A DNA stretch of 64,000 nucleotides from Bettongia penicillata ogilbyi (taxonomy: Eukaryota; Chordata; Mammalia; Diprotodontia; Potoroidae), in contig JAJHZJ010000076.1 in NCBI GenBank assembly GCA_023548195.1, positions 930,248 to 994,247 of the forward strand, read 5' to 3'. Of the stretch, positions 1 through 10,205 are shown piece after piece; position 1 is the stretch's first letter; every line of letters begins with the position of its first letter. Both the position numbers and the translations under genes were made by a program. A model generated the notes under the pieces. That model did not search any database. It saw nothing but the letters and a program-made list of their open reading frames with translations, and had not been told where the DNA came from.

Positions 1-129
1 TATTCAGAGTCCTTTGAATTGTAGTGCATTGGTAATAGTTTGTTCATGATGTCAACCATAATCTTCCTTCCTCTCTCCCCACTGCATTCCCCCTTCATAT
101 AGTTTGAAGAAGGCAAGAGACATTATGGT

Positions 130-330
130 GCGAAAGAGAAAGCATGGATTTGGCAATAAGACATCCTCAATTAAAGTCATAACTCTGCTTCTTACTATAT
201 ATGAATAAAGCAAGTTATTTAACTTCTCTAATTATGAATCTACTATTCTGAAAATTGAGAATAATAGAGAATAATAATATTCCCTCTCATAGGTTCCTTA
301 TCCAGGCAGCATTTTACAAACCATGAAGTA
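130..330 (+). repeat. MIR/THER-like SINE, degraded
   Basis: Resembles the MIR/CORE-SINE pattern: 'agcatggatttgg' at the start of the non-tRNA part, a degraded 'cttactagctgtgtgacc...aagtcacttaac' stretch near 205-230, then an AT-rich tail with 'cctctcataggttcc'. Family assignment is from consensus memory and divergence is high. Confidence 0.5.
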
Positions 331-1102
331 TTATATAAGTGAAGTATTACATAAGAGCTACTTTATTTTTACTATTACTGTTGTTTTCATATTCGGCCTG
401 CATAGAGTGGGTCTATTAAGAATATCCTGGTTGAGAATCTTGTGGTAGACACTTTAACTTTATAGCTTATCAAAAGAAGAAAAATATTAATGATTTTGTA
501 GGGAAACAAGACAGTAAAAATAATATGAAAGGGGCAGAGGAAAAGAAATAACATCATTTTTGAAAAATATTCAAAGACTTGTGAATACTTCATTTTATAC
601 CAATAACAAACCTGAACTATTGGGATGCTGGCATTAGAGCCACACCCAATATTTCACTTAGTAATCTACTCCCTGGTTTCATCCATTCAACCAAATACAA
701 ATTGAGCCAGAAGCAATGCTATCCAGCCCACATTCCATTCACAAAGATGAAAAAGGGAACTTTGTAATATGTCATATTTAAAAGAAAGTTCATTATAACT
801 ATGTCAAATGAGACAGAGAAGAAATATTCTGATAAGTAAGAAGATAGACAGGGGAGAGGAGGGTCACAGAAACCCAGGACAGAGAGAATAAGCAGATAAA
901 AAAATGTTGTCAAGAATATCTAGTCAGAAAGGTCAAGAAAGATGAGGACATAGAAAATAACAATGGATTTAATAATTTAAAGACTAATTGTAAATAATAA
1001 TAGCATGAATCCATGTGTTTTATTACTATTATATTAGTAATACTGGAAAAACTATTTCTTTGAGAAAGCAGGTTTCAAAAGTCATCAAATTTCTTTAAAA
1101 AC
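331..1102. other. Unassigned AT-rich stretch
   Basis: No gene or repeat recognised. The short open frames here (for example 387-593 and 719-913, minus) have no domain, no promoter context and low-complexity composition, and are treated as chance. Confidence 0.5.
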
Positions 1103-1600
1103 ATTTTTTTAATTTAATTTTTATTTTTCACCATTCAGTTTTATAAGATTCTAAGTTGTAAATGTTTCCTCTCTCCTTAGCCATCCCCAAGAGGGAATGC
1201 AATATGGTATAGGCTACATAGGTGCAGTCATATTAAGCATATTTCTGCATTAATCATGTTAAGAAAGAAAAATCAGAATAAAAGGGATAAGACATTAGAA
1301 TGAAAAAAAAGAGAAGATAGTAATGTTTGATCTGCATTCGGACCCCATAGTTCTTTCTCTGGATATCATCTGTCTTTTGGAATTGTCTTAGATTGTTGCA
1401 TTGCTGAAAAGAGATAGGTTCATCAAAGTTGACCATTGCATAACGTTTCTGTTAGCATGTACATTGTTCCCTTGGCTCTGTTCACTTCACTCAGAATCAG
1501 TTCATATAAGTCTTTCAAGATTTTTTTCTGAAGTTGACCTGCTCATCATTTCTTTTTAGCACAATAGTATTTCATCACATGCATAATTTTTTGAAGAAAG
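1103..1600 (-). mobile_element. LINE-1 3' end (3' UTR and ORF2 C-terminus)
   Basis: Reverse-strand match to the marsupial L1 3' end. The T-rich left border (about 1103-1135) is the A-tail read backwards. The block 'cttttggaattgtcttaga' and 'ttcacttcactcagaatcag' is the L1 3' UTR/ORF2 junction, and 'agcacaatagtatttcatcac' at 1559-1579 lies in the ORF2 C-terminal coding part. Only the last ~500 bases are present, so this is a 5'-truncated, non-coding copy. No target duplication was identified. Confidence 0.7.
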
Positions 1601-1639
1601 GTATTCTTAAGATACTATATTGGGTCTTCTTATAGCTGG

Positions 1640-2122
1640 ATGACTATCTTGCTTAATAATCAATTTCCATAGGTTCAATTTCCATCTCATTGCAGATGAT
1701 TCCAAGATCTATATATTCATCCCTGTTTTCTCTTCTGAAATCTAGTCTTAAATCATTAACTTCCTTTTGTATATCTTGTAACTTATGGCATTTCAAACTC
1801 AATGCATCCAAACTAGAACTCAGTTTCTTTCTACCTAAGTCACTTCCTCTTCTTGATTTTTCTATTACTATCATTGGCATCCTCCCAGTGAACCAAGAAA
1901 ACAAAGTCAGTGTCATCTCTTATTTCTTGTTTGTACCAACTCAACATGTCCAATCTGTTGGCAAGTTTTGTTTCTACCTTTGCAGCATTGCTCATATATA
2001 TCTCCTTTTCATCGCTCGCACAGCAACTGCCCTGATGTAAACTTTCATCACTTGGCACCCAGATTAGCCTGCTGATCAACCTTCCTTTTTGTCTTTTCCA
2101 CTCCAATCTGTCTTTGATTCAT
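1640..2122 (+). mobile_element. L2/CR1-clade LINE fragment (reverse-transcriptase 3' part)
   Basis: The plus strand carries 'gcagatgattccaagatcta', the remnant of the 'Y-A-D-D-x-Q-I-Y' segment (reads A-D-D-S-K-I-Y), followed in the right order by the degraded 'cctcccagtgaaccaag', 'gtcatct' and 'tccaatctgttggcaagttt' blocks seen in L2-type ORFs downstream of the polymerase. The 116-residue open frame at 1690-2040 lies in this remnant; its coding sense is partly kept but it is not a functional gene. Frameshifts and missing blocks show great age. It is oriented opposite to the L2 at 32.4-33.9 kb. Confidence 0.65.
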
Positions 2123-2887
2123 TCCTTTCTTTTTTGTTTTCCTTTTATTTTTAGAAAACTCCCCCCCTTTCTTCTACTTCCCTATATCTTTGTTTTGGTT
2201 CTATTTGCTTCTCCATCTATTTTACTTCTAATGGTTTCAAACATAACCTATTTTTTTTTTCAGATGAAATCTTATCCATCATCTCTTACCTTCTCCATAT
2301 ATTCTGATACAAAACTGAAACTTAAAATGCTTAAAACGGAATTCATGTCTCCAAATGTTCACAGATATTCAGTTTTCCCTTTACTGCTCATTACCTATTT
2401 TTTTAACGTCTGAGGCTAAAATTTAAGTAGATTTTTAAAAAAATTCCTCTGATAATCAACTTTCAAGCCTAATCAGTTGCTAATATTTTCTTTCTGAAAA
2501 TCACCTGTTTTTTTTTTTTTGAAGCCATTCTTTTAATTCTTGTTTCATATACTCAGGACAATATTGCTATAACATCCTCTAATTTGTTAACTAATCCAGT
2601 CTTTTTCTATATAGACAACTACTAGGGATATTTTTCAAGCAAAAATTGGTTTTATCTGGTCGATATTCTTCTAAAGAATGTATAGCATCTCTTTTTTATC
2701 CCCTATTCATTCTGATCTGAATTCTTACTTGTAGATATAAAACTTCTTATGTATCAAACATTTCACCTTGATGTTCTCTCTGTCATTGTTTCTTCAACCA
2801 CCTATTTTGCAACTCTCATTAGTTGTCTCCCACCTCAAATACTTTCAAAGTATTACACTTCTTATTGCCTCCCTCACCATATATCTA
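2123..2887. other. Unassigned pyrimidine-rich stretch
   Basis: T/C-rich on the plus strand with several poly-T runs (for example 2508-2521). No gene or family recognised. It may be a decayed continuation of the L2 to its left. Confidence 0.4.
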
Positions 2888-2978
2888 TATTTCTCTATAG
2901 TGCTATCTATCAACTATCTGTCTATGTGTCTGTCTTTCTGTCTATCTATCCATCTATATATCTGTCCATCTGTCTCTC

Positions 2979-3023
<45 letters not shown>

Positions 3024-3030
3024 ATGATTA
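2888..3030. repeat. Compound microsatellite (CTAT/CTGT)n-(TA)n-(TG)n
   Basis: Imperfect CTAT/CTGT tetranucleotides run from about 2888 to 2980, then an uninterrupted TA tract from 2982 to about 3011 and a TG tract to 3024. Confidence 0.9.
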
Positions 3031-3156
3031 TGCATGTTTATATGTGTGTGTACAGTTACATGTTTAGTGGCAATAATGTATTGACATATCTGATGATATA
3101 TTCATGTATAAAACTATATAGAAAAATACAAATAGACACAAACTTATGTGTGTGTA

Positions 3157-3300
3157 GCAGCTAGGTGACATAGGGGATAGAGTTGGGCCTACTCAAGAAG
3201 ACACATCCTTCTAAATTCAAATATAAACTTTGGTACTTACTAGCTCTGTGACACTTGGCAAATCAAATTAACCTTATTTGACTCAAACAAAGAAATAATA
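3157..3300 (+). repeat. Marsupial tRNA-derived CORE-SINE (MAR1-like), 5' part
   Basis: Starts with 'gcagctaggtgacatagggg', followed by 'gatagagttgggcct', 'acttactagctctgtgacac' and a degraded 'ggcaagtcacttaacc'. This is the order of the marsupial SINE head and core. The 3' tail is missing or unrecognisable. Confidence 0.75.
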
Positions 3301-3845
3301 TAAATAAAATAAATATAAAAACAAAATGAGGAAATTAAAAGTGAGATATGACTACAACAACTGAAAAAAAATAAGATCTAATAGATTCTTTTATGATACC
3401 CTTTTTTTTTCAGGTATCTGGGTTTTTGTTTGGTCATGGTTTTTAGGGAGTCAGTTTATTTTTCAGTTTTCTTTCCTTAACCTTTCTTCTATGCCTTTTG
3501 TCTTAATGGTAGATACCTTCATGTTCTTATTTTGAATTGTTCGAAACACACAATATACACTATAATATAATGCCATTCATTTATTTGTGCTGAAATTGTG
3601 TTCTTGCTGATACTATCATTACCTCTAATTCTATAAGCAAATTTAGCTATTTAGGGGCATAATAACAAAGATTTTCTCTTCTGATTACAAGAAATTCTAC
3701 AAAATTATATCTACCCTTCTATCTCCACATACACTTATGTGTAAACATTTTGGCTTATACATATATAGAAATTTTTGTATAACCCATTTTTGGTGTTTTC
3801 CGAACTGGAAATGCTAAAATTCCATGGACCTTCATGCTGCTGCTG
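3301..3845. other. Unassigned AT-rich stretch
   Basis: No open frame of note and no recognised repeat. Confidence 0.4.

Positions 3846-3847
<2 letters not shown>

Positions 3848-3882
<35 letters not shown>
3848..3882. repeat. (GAT)n microsatellite
   Basis: About eleven uninterrupted GAT/ATG units just right of a 'gctgctgctgagg' run. Confidence 0.95.
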
Positions 3883-3926
3883 CAATGGCCACAGAAACAA
3901 CCAAAAAATTAATAACTATTATTTTG

Positions 3927-4117
3927 AAAAGGTTCTTTTAAAGTTGTTTGAGTCATGGACACATTTGGCCATCTGGTGAAGGCTATGGACTCCTTATCAG
4001 AATATTTTAAATACATAAGATAAAATACATAAGATAATGAAGGAAGCCAATTATACTAAAATATGTATATCAAAATATTTTTAAATAAGTTCACGTATCC
4101 AAAATTAAAAATCCCTG
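3927..4117 (+). mobile_element. hAT-like MITE, internally deleted
   Basis: Begins with a worn 'ggttctt' terminus, then 'gagtcatggacacatttggc' and 'tctggtgaaggctatggac', and ends with 'ttcacgtatcc...atccctg'. This order matches a non-autonomous family with termini like CAGGGGTTCTTAACC...GGTTAAGAACCCCTG. No clear 8-bp target duplication survives. A relative in the other orientation lies at 47301-47539. The exact family name is not certain. Confidence 0.6.
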
Positions 4118-4239
4118 AATATGCTTAAAGATTTATAAAATTCCTTATGTATGTTATTTTATCCTAACATCATTATATATGTATGTATGAATGTATGCAT
4201 TTGTGCATATGCATATATATATGTATGTGTGTGTTATTA

Positions 4240-4390
4240 TATTACTATCCCTTTACAGAAGAGAAAAAAGAGATTAGAAAAGAGTAAAGCCTTGAATAGT
4301 ACAGCTAGTAAGTTTCTGAGTGAATCTGGGATTCCAGTTCCAAAATTCACCACTCTATCCCATAAACTTACTAGATGTTATGGGGATGTA
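4240..4390 (-). repeat. MIR/CORE-SINE fragment
   Basis: Reads antisense: 'tatccctttacaga', 'acagctagtaagtttctgag', 'tctgggattc' and 'cactctatcc' match the reverse complement of the SINE core and tRNA-like head. The frame at 4151-4414 overlaps it and is not a gene. Confidence 0.65.
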
Positions 4391-4779
4391 ATAAAAGCTA
4401 ACTCTAAAATCTGACAGATTTTTGCTAAAGTTTGGGTTGATTTTTCCTGGGTTATTGGGGAGGTAGAAATAGAAGAAGAGAATTAAATTCAAGACGGAAA
4501 GTTTCAATATGAACAATGAAGTAATTTACAAAAGAAAGATGGAAATCAAATGAATTCTAAAAGGGCTATTACTAGAGACAGACAAAGGAGTTAAAACCTT
4601 AACAAGTAAATCACAAACTTCCTAAAACTTCTAGCAATAGATCTCAATTTCAATAAGACTAAAATATAAGACAGTAATTTGAATGTTAAATAAAATTAAT
4701 TAAAATGGAATTCTCTTTTATTTCCTTGTAATACTCCTTAGTTGTTTGGATCAAACCCTAACCCTAAATCAGGTCTCCC

Positions 4780-5225
4780 CAGTTAGATGATAAGTTCCCT
4801 GAGGACAGGAATGGAGTCTTCTACTTCTTTGTGTATAGAAGAAGAGCTATAAAATGACAACATTTAAAAATATTTAAAATTCTTTTTTCCCTCATCAGTT
4901 ATGAATCCATTAGATTATGAACTTTCAAAAACATCGAAGAAACTTTCACTTTTAATACTTTCTCATTCTGTGAGTCCTTCAACAGCTGCTTCCAGAAGCT
5001 CTGATCTTTGGCCTTCTTTTATCTTATTTCACATCATTCATATAAAAAAGAGACTACTTACTTTTTCCCAAACTTGCATTTCTATCTCTTGCCTCTGGGA
5101 TTTTGCACAGGTTTGAATACATTCCCTCCTATTCCCTGCCTCTAAAAATTCTGAGTTCTTTACAGGCTTAGCTCAGGTGTCAAACATGACTTGATTCCTA
5201 TAGCCACATATGATTTTTACCTGCC
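4780..5225 (+). mobile_element. L2 fragments
   Basis: Two pieces. At 4780-4850, 'tagatgataagttccctgag' with 'gacagg' is the L2 tail motif ('ttagattgtaagctccttgagg'). At about 4960-5225, 'tctctggga.tttgcaca' and 'cttagctcaggtgtcaaa' match the region upstream of that tail. Because the tail piece lies to the left of the upstream piece, these are two separate or rearranged copies. Confidence 0.55.
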
Positions 5226-5229
5226 AAAT

Positions 5230-5684
5230 ATTTTACTCTTGTTTGTTTTTTGCTTTTGAAGAAAACCAATGATATCATATCTTGATGTATGCATAAACCA
5301 GATTTAAGTGAGACAGAGTTATACAAAGTTGACAGTTTCTCTCTTCCAGAGTAATCAAAATCCAATAGCAAGGCATTTAATATCTGACCAAGCTGGCTGT
5401 TGGAACAAATTTTTTTTATCCCCCCATTCTTATAGGAGCAGTATTCACAGCCTTGGGATAGACCTCCCTCAAACTTACTGATGGATTTGAGGCCTCTTGG
5501 TTACCCTCAACCTGATTTACACTGTCTACTACTACTGTTTTACTACTGTGTTGCTGCTGTGCATGCTACAGACACAAGTAAGAGTTGGGTGTCACATAGA
5601 CACCAAAAAATGTGTGAAAATGGTTCAGCAATTCCTCACACCAGAGATGCTAGTTCCGCTATAGTGGATGATGTGCTGGGGTTA
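5230..5684 (+). repeat. Marsupial interspersed repeat, possibly RTE-related SINE
   Basis: Resembles a common marsupial repeat with the consensus order 'gaagaccaatgacatca', 'ggatttaagtgaggcagag', 'acaaagt', 'tcttccagagtcatc', 'tgaccaagct', 'ggtagacctcccc', 'gatttgaggcc' and 'ggttaccctaagcctgatt'. All blocks are recognisable here between 5255 and 5520. The family name is uncertain. The 69-residue frame at 5481-5690 is inside it. Confidence 0.55.
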
Positions 5685-5885
5685 GAGTGAGAAGCACTCA
5701 TCTTCCTGAGTTCAGTTATGACCTCAGACACTAACTGTATGACCTAGGGCAAGTCATTTAATTTAACCCTGTGTGTTTCAATTTCCTAATCTGTAAAATG
5801 AATTGGAGAAGGAAATGTCATCTTGGCCAAGAAAAGCTGAAATGATATGACAAAGAATTGACTGAAAATGACCTAACAACAAAAA
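5685..5885 (+). repeat. MAR1-like SINE with RTE/BovB-type tail
   Basis: Core: 'cctcagacactaactgtatgac', 'gggcaagtcattta', 'ctgtaaaatgaattggagaa', 'ggaaatgtca'. The tail 'gacaaagaattgactgaaaatgac' corresponds to the RTE/BovB 3' end ('cacaaagagttggacacgactgaa'), so this SINE was probably copied by an RTE-type LINE. Confidence 0.8.
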
Positions 5886-5994
5886 TGTACATTGAGAAAA
5901 TGGATTATTTTCTTTTGTTTTCTCTCTGGCCAAACTCTCTGGCCATGTTAGTATCTAACATGCTAACTTGTACACAGGAAGTATATGAGAAGGA

Positions 5995-6240
5995 AGCTAG
6001 GTGGAAAATTGATAGAACAGGAGATTTAGAATCAGGAACACCTGATGTGGACATAATTTGTGTGAACCTAGATGAAACTTTATCTTTTTTTTAGGCTCAA
6101 TTTCCACACCTGTACAATAAGGATGACAATAGTAGCACTTAACCTTACAGAGATGTTTGTGAGGATCAAATGAGAAAACATATGTAAAATACTTTGAAGC
6201 CATAAATCTCTCCATAAATACCAGTTATTGTGCTACTTAC
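5995..6240 (+). repeat. MIR/THER-like SINE, nearly full length
   Basis: tRNA-like head 'agctaggtgg', core 'atttgtgtgaacctagatg', and the diagnostic 3' half 'tgtttgtgaggatcaaatgag', 'atgtaaaatactttgaagcc', 'ataaataccagttatt'. Confidence 0.8.
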
Positions 6241-6579
6241 TCATTTTTTCATGGTCTGAATTTTAAAATGACATCAATAAGTTATTCTATACAAGAACAC
6301 TGAAAAGAAATAACTGACTACCCCTACCTCTGCCACACAACATATAGACATAATTTTTATGACTTTTTTTCCTGGGATCATGCACAGAACACAGAAACTA
6401 AGTTCATCTCAATCAGCCACTGTCCAGTATGATTAGAACAAAAGCTTTCATCCAGGTATATTTTCCTTCCTGACCTTCACATCTCTAATATTTACCAGTG
6501 ATGTTTTTTCATTGGATTTGCACTTTTATCTGTATAATGAACTTCAGGTGATGTAATTCCTTTTTCCAGACTTATTCAC

Positions 6580-8900
6580 TCATAAAAGCACTCTGACATG
6601 TGCTGGAGGACCTGCTATCACAAATTCTTAGATATACTTGTCTAAAAGGAAAGACGACTTTTGATGGATCAACAATCACTTTAATCAAGCACATGTATCA
6701 TTCAGCTAGTTCAAGGGAAAAAGTCAGCACCCTGAACTTCAGAGAAAATACAAACAGAGAAATCAACAGACAGAGCTTCCAACTGTCTGACCATAAACAA
6801 TGCATACATCACAGATCAACAGACAGTTCCAGCTATCTGACCATACATACATAGTACCAGAGAGAGAAGCACCAATATCTGGGTTTTCAAAAGGGGTGGG
6901 AGGGGCTCCTTAGTAGCTTCCCATATTCTCATCCGGCACAAAAACTTTCTTCCAAAAACAAAGCCCCAAACTGAAACTTCACTTCAGGTATATATACACT
7001 TTTCAGAGTCAGAAAACAGAACACTCTGACCCACTGTCTAAAAAGAAATAAACAAGAGGTACTTGAGGTCTATTAATGAGTGAAAAAGATCTAATTAATG
7101 TTATATTCTACCCCAAGATGTTTCATGCCCATAACATAGGCAACTTGTATCAGAATAAGCTTTAGCATTTCTTAAGTAAATACAACATAATTCCCACGAA
7201 ATAAACACATCATGAACTTTACATTTGCAGAATATATTACATAACATAGCAATCTTTCTTGAGGGTTAATCTCTGTACAGTGAGCAACCAACTCCTCCTT
7301 CCTCTGTCCAAAGCAAAATGTCCAAATAAAGTTCTCTCCCAATGCTGCCCTTCCAGTCATTTTCAGGTACAGGTTCTAGTGAGCCAAATGCCAGTCATAA
7401 CAATGTTCCAACTCCCACTTCCAAATCCTGAGGAGTGGCTGGGACTCAAGCCATCAGTTTGGGGTCCTTGGGAGTACATAGTACTTCCCCTCACCAATCA
7501 TAGACAGCTCCACCCCCTGCATCCCAAATTGTCCCAAGAGATGGCTGGAAAGAAAGCACACTCAGGACCTTGCTGAGCAGTCCCCATCTTACCCCCGGGC
7601 TGAACTCCAAGCTCCTCAATTCCTCCTCCTCGAGTAGGAGTCAGCCATTCACAGCTCCAGCCTGAGTCTGTACACAGGCAGCTGTTCACTCCCATTCCTC
7701 TCACCTCTCCGAGGTAAGCACACTGCCAGCTTTCCACTTTTGCTCTCATCTCACTAAGGTCACCACATAGGTAGTTCTCTGTTGGATCAGTACCCAGGCA
7801 CTTTTCTGCTCCTGTTCCAGGGCTCCATTCCAAGCTCTCACCACTCTGGTGCGGATTCCAAATGAAATACATTTTGGGGGCTTCATCCCTCTTGCATAGT
7901 CCAGAGCCAGGCCCATCCATCTGAGCCCTGGCTCTGGCCATCTCCACCTCCTGGGACTCCACAGAGCTATAGCTACCACAACTGGGAAACAACAGACAAT
8001 TATCTCAATCCCCATACTTTCCTTTTAGATTGCAGATCTCAAAGTGCACCATAATGTATCAGCAAGGAACCCATCTTGATGGTTTTGTTGCCCAGTCACC
8101 CCTCAAAACTTGGAAGTGGAGGCTGGAGCGTTGTTAAGACTGGGATTTGACTCCCTAGAGCCTGCATCTGAGAGTGATTGCAAAGGCAGTGTAGGGAGAA
8201 GGCTATATTCCCAGGAGGGCTTTATTTGGACATTTTGTCTTGGATTGATGAAAGAGGAGATGGCTGCTCACTCCCCAAAGATTGACCCCCAAGAAGATGT
8301 TATGTTATGTAATGTGTTCTGCAAATGTAAAGTTCTTGATGTGTTTATTTTGTGGGAATTATGTTGTATTTACTTAAGATATGGTAATATTTATTCTGAT
8401 ACAAGTTGCCTATGTTATGGGCATGAAAGACCTTGAGGTGGAATGTAATGTCAATTAGATCTTACCTGTCCATTAATAGGCCTCAAGTACTTTTTGTTTA
8501 TTTCTCCTCCAGCACTACATCAGAGTGTCCTACCCTCTGGTTCTGAAAAGTATATATATATACTCTGAGATGAGGTTTTACTCTGGGGACTACTTTTTGG
8601 AAGAAGGTTTATGTGCCAGACGAGACTTTGGAAAGCCACTAAGGAACTCCCAAACCCCTTTTGAAAACTTAGATGTTGTTTCTTCTCTCTCTGGTAATTA
8701 TGTATGTATGGTCAGACAGTTGGATATGTCTATTGATCTGTGATGTATGTATTGATTATGTTGATTTTTCTGTTGGTATTTTCTCTGAAGGTCAGGGTGC
8801 TCATTTTCTCCCCTGAACTAAGAGAATAATATAAGTAGATCTAAGAATTTTTGATAACAGGGCCTCCTGTGTATGTCAGGGTACTTGCTTTATATTATGT
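6580..8900. mobile_element. Unrecognised 2.3-kb element with long inverted arms
   Basis: The left arm (about 6583-7490) and the right arm (about 8050-8897) are reverse complements of each other over roughly 850-900 bases, with an estimated 80-85% identity and several indels. Matching blocks include 'gcccataacataggcaactt' (left, near 7128; right, near 8400), 'taaatacaacataattccca' and 'catcacagatcaa'. The core (about 7490-8050) is richer in GC. Each arm, read inward, has a TATA-like run (left 6987-6999) followed about 50 bases later by an AATAAA (left 7047-7053), an order seen in LTRs. Two readings fit: two copies of one LTR-like repeat in opposite orientation, or a foldback/long-TIR transposon. 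The frames at 7498-7992 (minus) and 8110-8436 have no recognised domain. No target duplication could be fixed because the ends are worn. Confidence 0.6.
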
Positions 8901-8944
8901 CAGTGTCAGCAATCCAGGCATCTCTAGACTCCAGGCCTCAATGT

Positions 8945-9070
8945 TCTAGGCCTAAGAGCCCTGACAGTTTAAGTGACTGTCCCAAAGCTACACAACCAAT
9001 ACTGCCAGATCCAGGCAAAACTTTGAACAAAATCTTCCTGACTTCTCCACTGATTATCTATCTATTATAA
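8945..9070 (-). repeat. SINE fragment (CORE-SINE family)
   Basis: Antisense core: 'tttaagtgactgtcccaaagc', 'cacaaccaatactgcc', 'cttcctgacttctcc'. It corresponds to the reverse complement of 'ggcaagtcacttaa' and the adjacent head. Confidence 0.6.
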
Positions 9071-9104
9071 AAACTGTCTTTCAAGAAATTCAATTTTTTT
9101 TTAA

Positions 9105-10205
9105 GAAACACCATAAGAAATTTTACAGCTAATCTTGGGGATAAAGGCCTAATTTCTAGAATATATAGAGAACTGAATTAAATGTGCAACAATACAAGTC
9201 ATTCTCCAATTGATAAATGGCCAAAGGATATGAACAGGCAATTTTCAGAGAAAGAAATTAGAGATACCTATAAACATGAAAAATGCTCTAAATCACTTTT
9301 GAATAGAGAGATGCAAGTTAAAGCAACTCTGAGGTGCCACATCATACCCTTCAGATTGGCAAACATGACAGAACAGGAAAATGATAAATGTTGGAGAGGA
9401 TGTGGGAGAGTTGGAACACTAATTCATTTTTGGTGGAGCTGTGAACTCATCCAACCATTTTGGAGAGTGATTTGGAACTATGCCCAAAGGGCTACAAAAA
9501 TGTGTATACCCTTTGACCCACCAATATCTCATCTAGGACCATGTACCCAAGAGATCATAAAAATGGGAAAGGGTCCCACATGTACAAAAATATTTATACC
9601 AGCACTCTTTGTAATGACCACAAACTGGAAATCAAGGGGATGCCAGTCAACTGGGGAATGGTTGAATAAATTATGGTATATGAATGCAATGGAATACTAT
9701 TGTGGTATAAGAAATGATGAACAAAAAGACTTCAGAAAGGCCTGGACAGACTTATATGATCTGATGCTGAGTGAAAGGAACAGAACCAGGAGAACTTTGT
9801 GCACAGCAACGACCATATTGTAGGAGAGTTTTTTTTTTTTTTCTGGTAGACTTGGATCTTCATAGCAATACAAGGACTTAAAAATAAGAATTCCCAATGA
9901 TCTTCTGAGGTAAAATGCCTTCCACATCTGGAGAAAGAACTATGGAATTCAATCACACAATGTAGCAGATAATTTGTGTGTGTGTGTTAAATGTTTCAGT
10001 TTGTTATATGATTTCTCCCATTTTAGTTCTTCTACGCAACATGACTATAGTGAAAATGTATTCAATAGGAATGTATGTGTAGATCCTATATAAGATTGTA
10101 TGCTATCTTGGGGAGGGATTGGGGTGGTGGGGGGTAGGCAGGGGAGAAAAGAAAAGTCTAAACTTTATGGTAGTGATTGTAGAACACTAGAAATAAAATT
10201 GATAT
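9105..10205 (+). mobile_element. LINE-1, 5'-truncated copy (ORF2 C-terminus and 3' UTR)
   Basis: Starts inside ORF2 ('ataaaggcctaatttctaga', 'tatagagaactgaatt'), reads through the ORF2 C-terminus to about 9823, and continues into a 3' UTR with a G-rich patch (10110-10145) and an A-rich end at about 10205. The T8-9-AAG motifs at 9093-9104 and 10227-10237 could be a target duplication but are too low in complexity to rely on. Only about the last 1.1 kb of L1 is present. Confidence 0.85.
9182..9823 (+). pseudogene. L1 ORF2 protein, C-terminal fragment (open frame)
   Basis: A 213-residue open frame from an ATG to a stop, corresponding to the extreme C-terminus of L1 ORF2p. It lacks the endonuclease and reverse-transcriptase domains because of 5' truncation. 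It keeps the Cys-rich motif C-x3-C-x7-H-x4-C (C-W-R-G-C ... H-F-W-W-S-C) around residues 69-85, followed by the usual W-rich stretch and the 'A-M-E-Y-Y' segment. The internal ATG is not an authentic start, so this is a remnant that has happened to stay open; there is no sign it is expressed. The frames at 9697-9956 on the minus strand are shadows. Confidence 0.8.

Noticed and set aside
4748..4763. Telomere-like 'accctaaccctaa'
   Set aside because: Only two units; expected by chance and too short for an interstitial telomeric repeat.
8110..8436. Possible gene in the right arm of the inverted element
   Set aside because: The frame crosses from core into arm, has no counterpart in the left arm, and lacks any domain.
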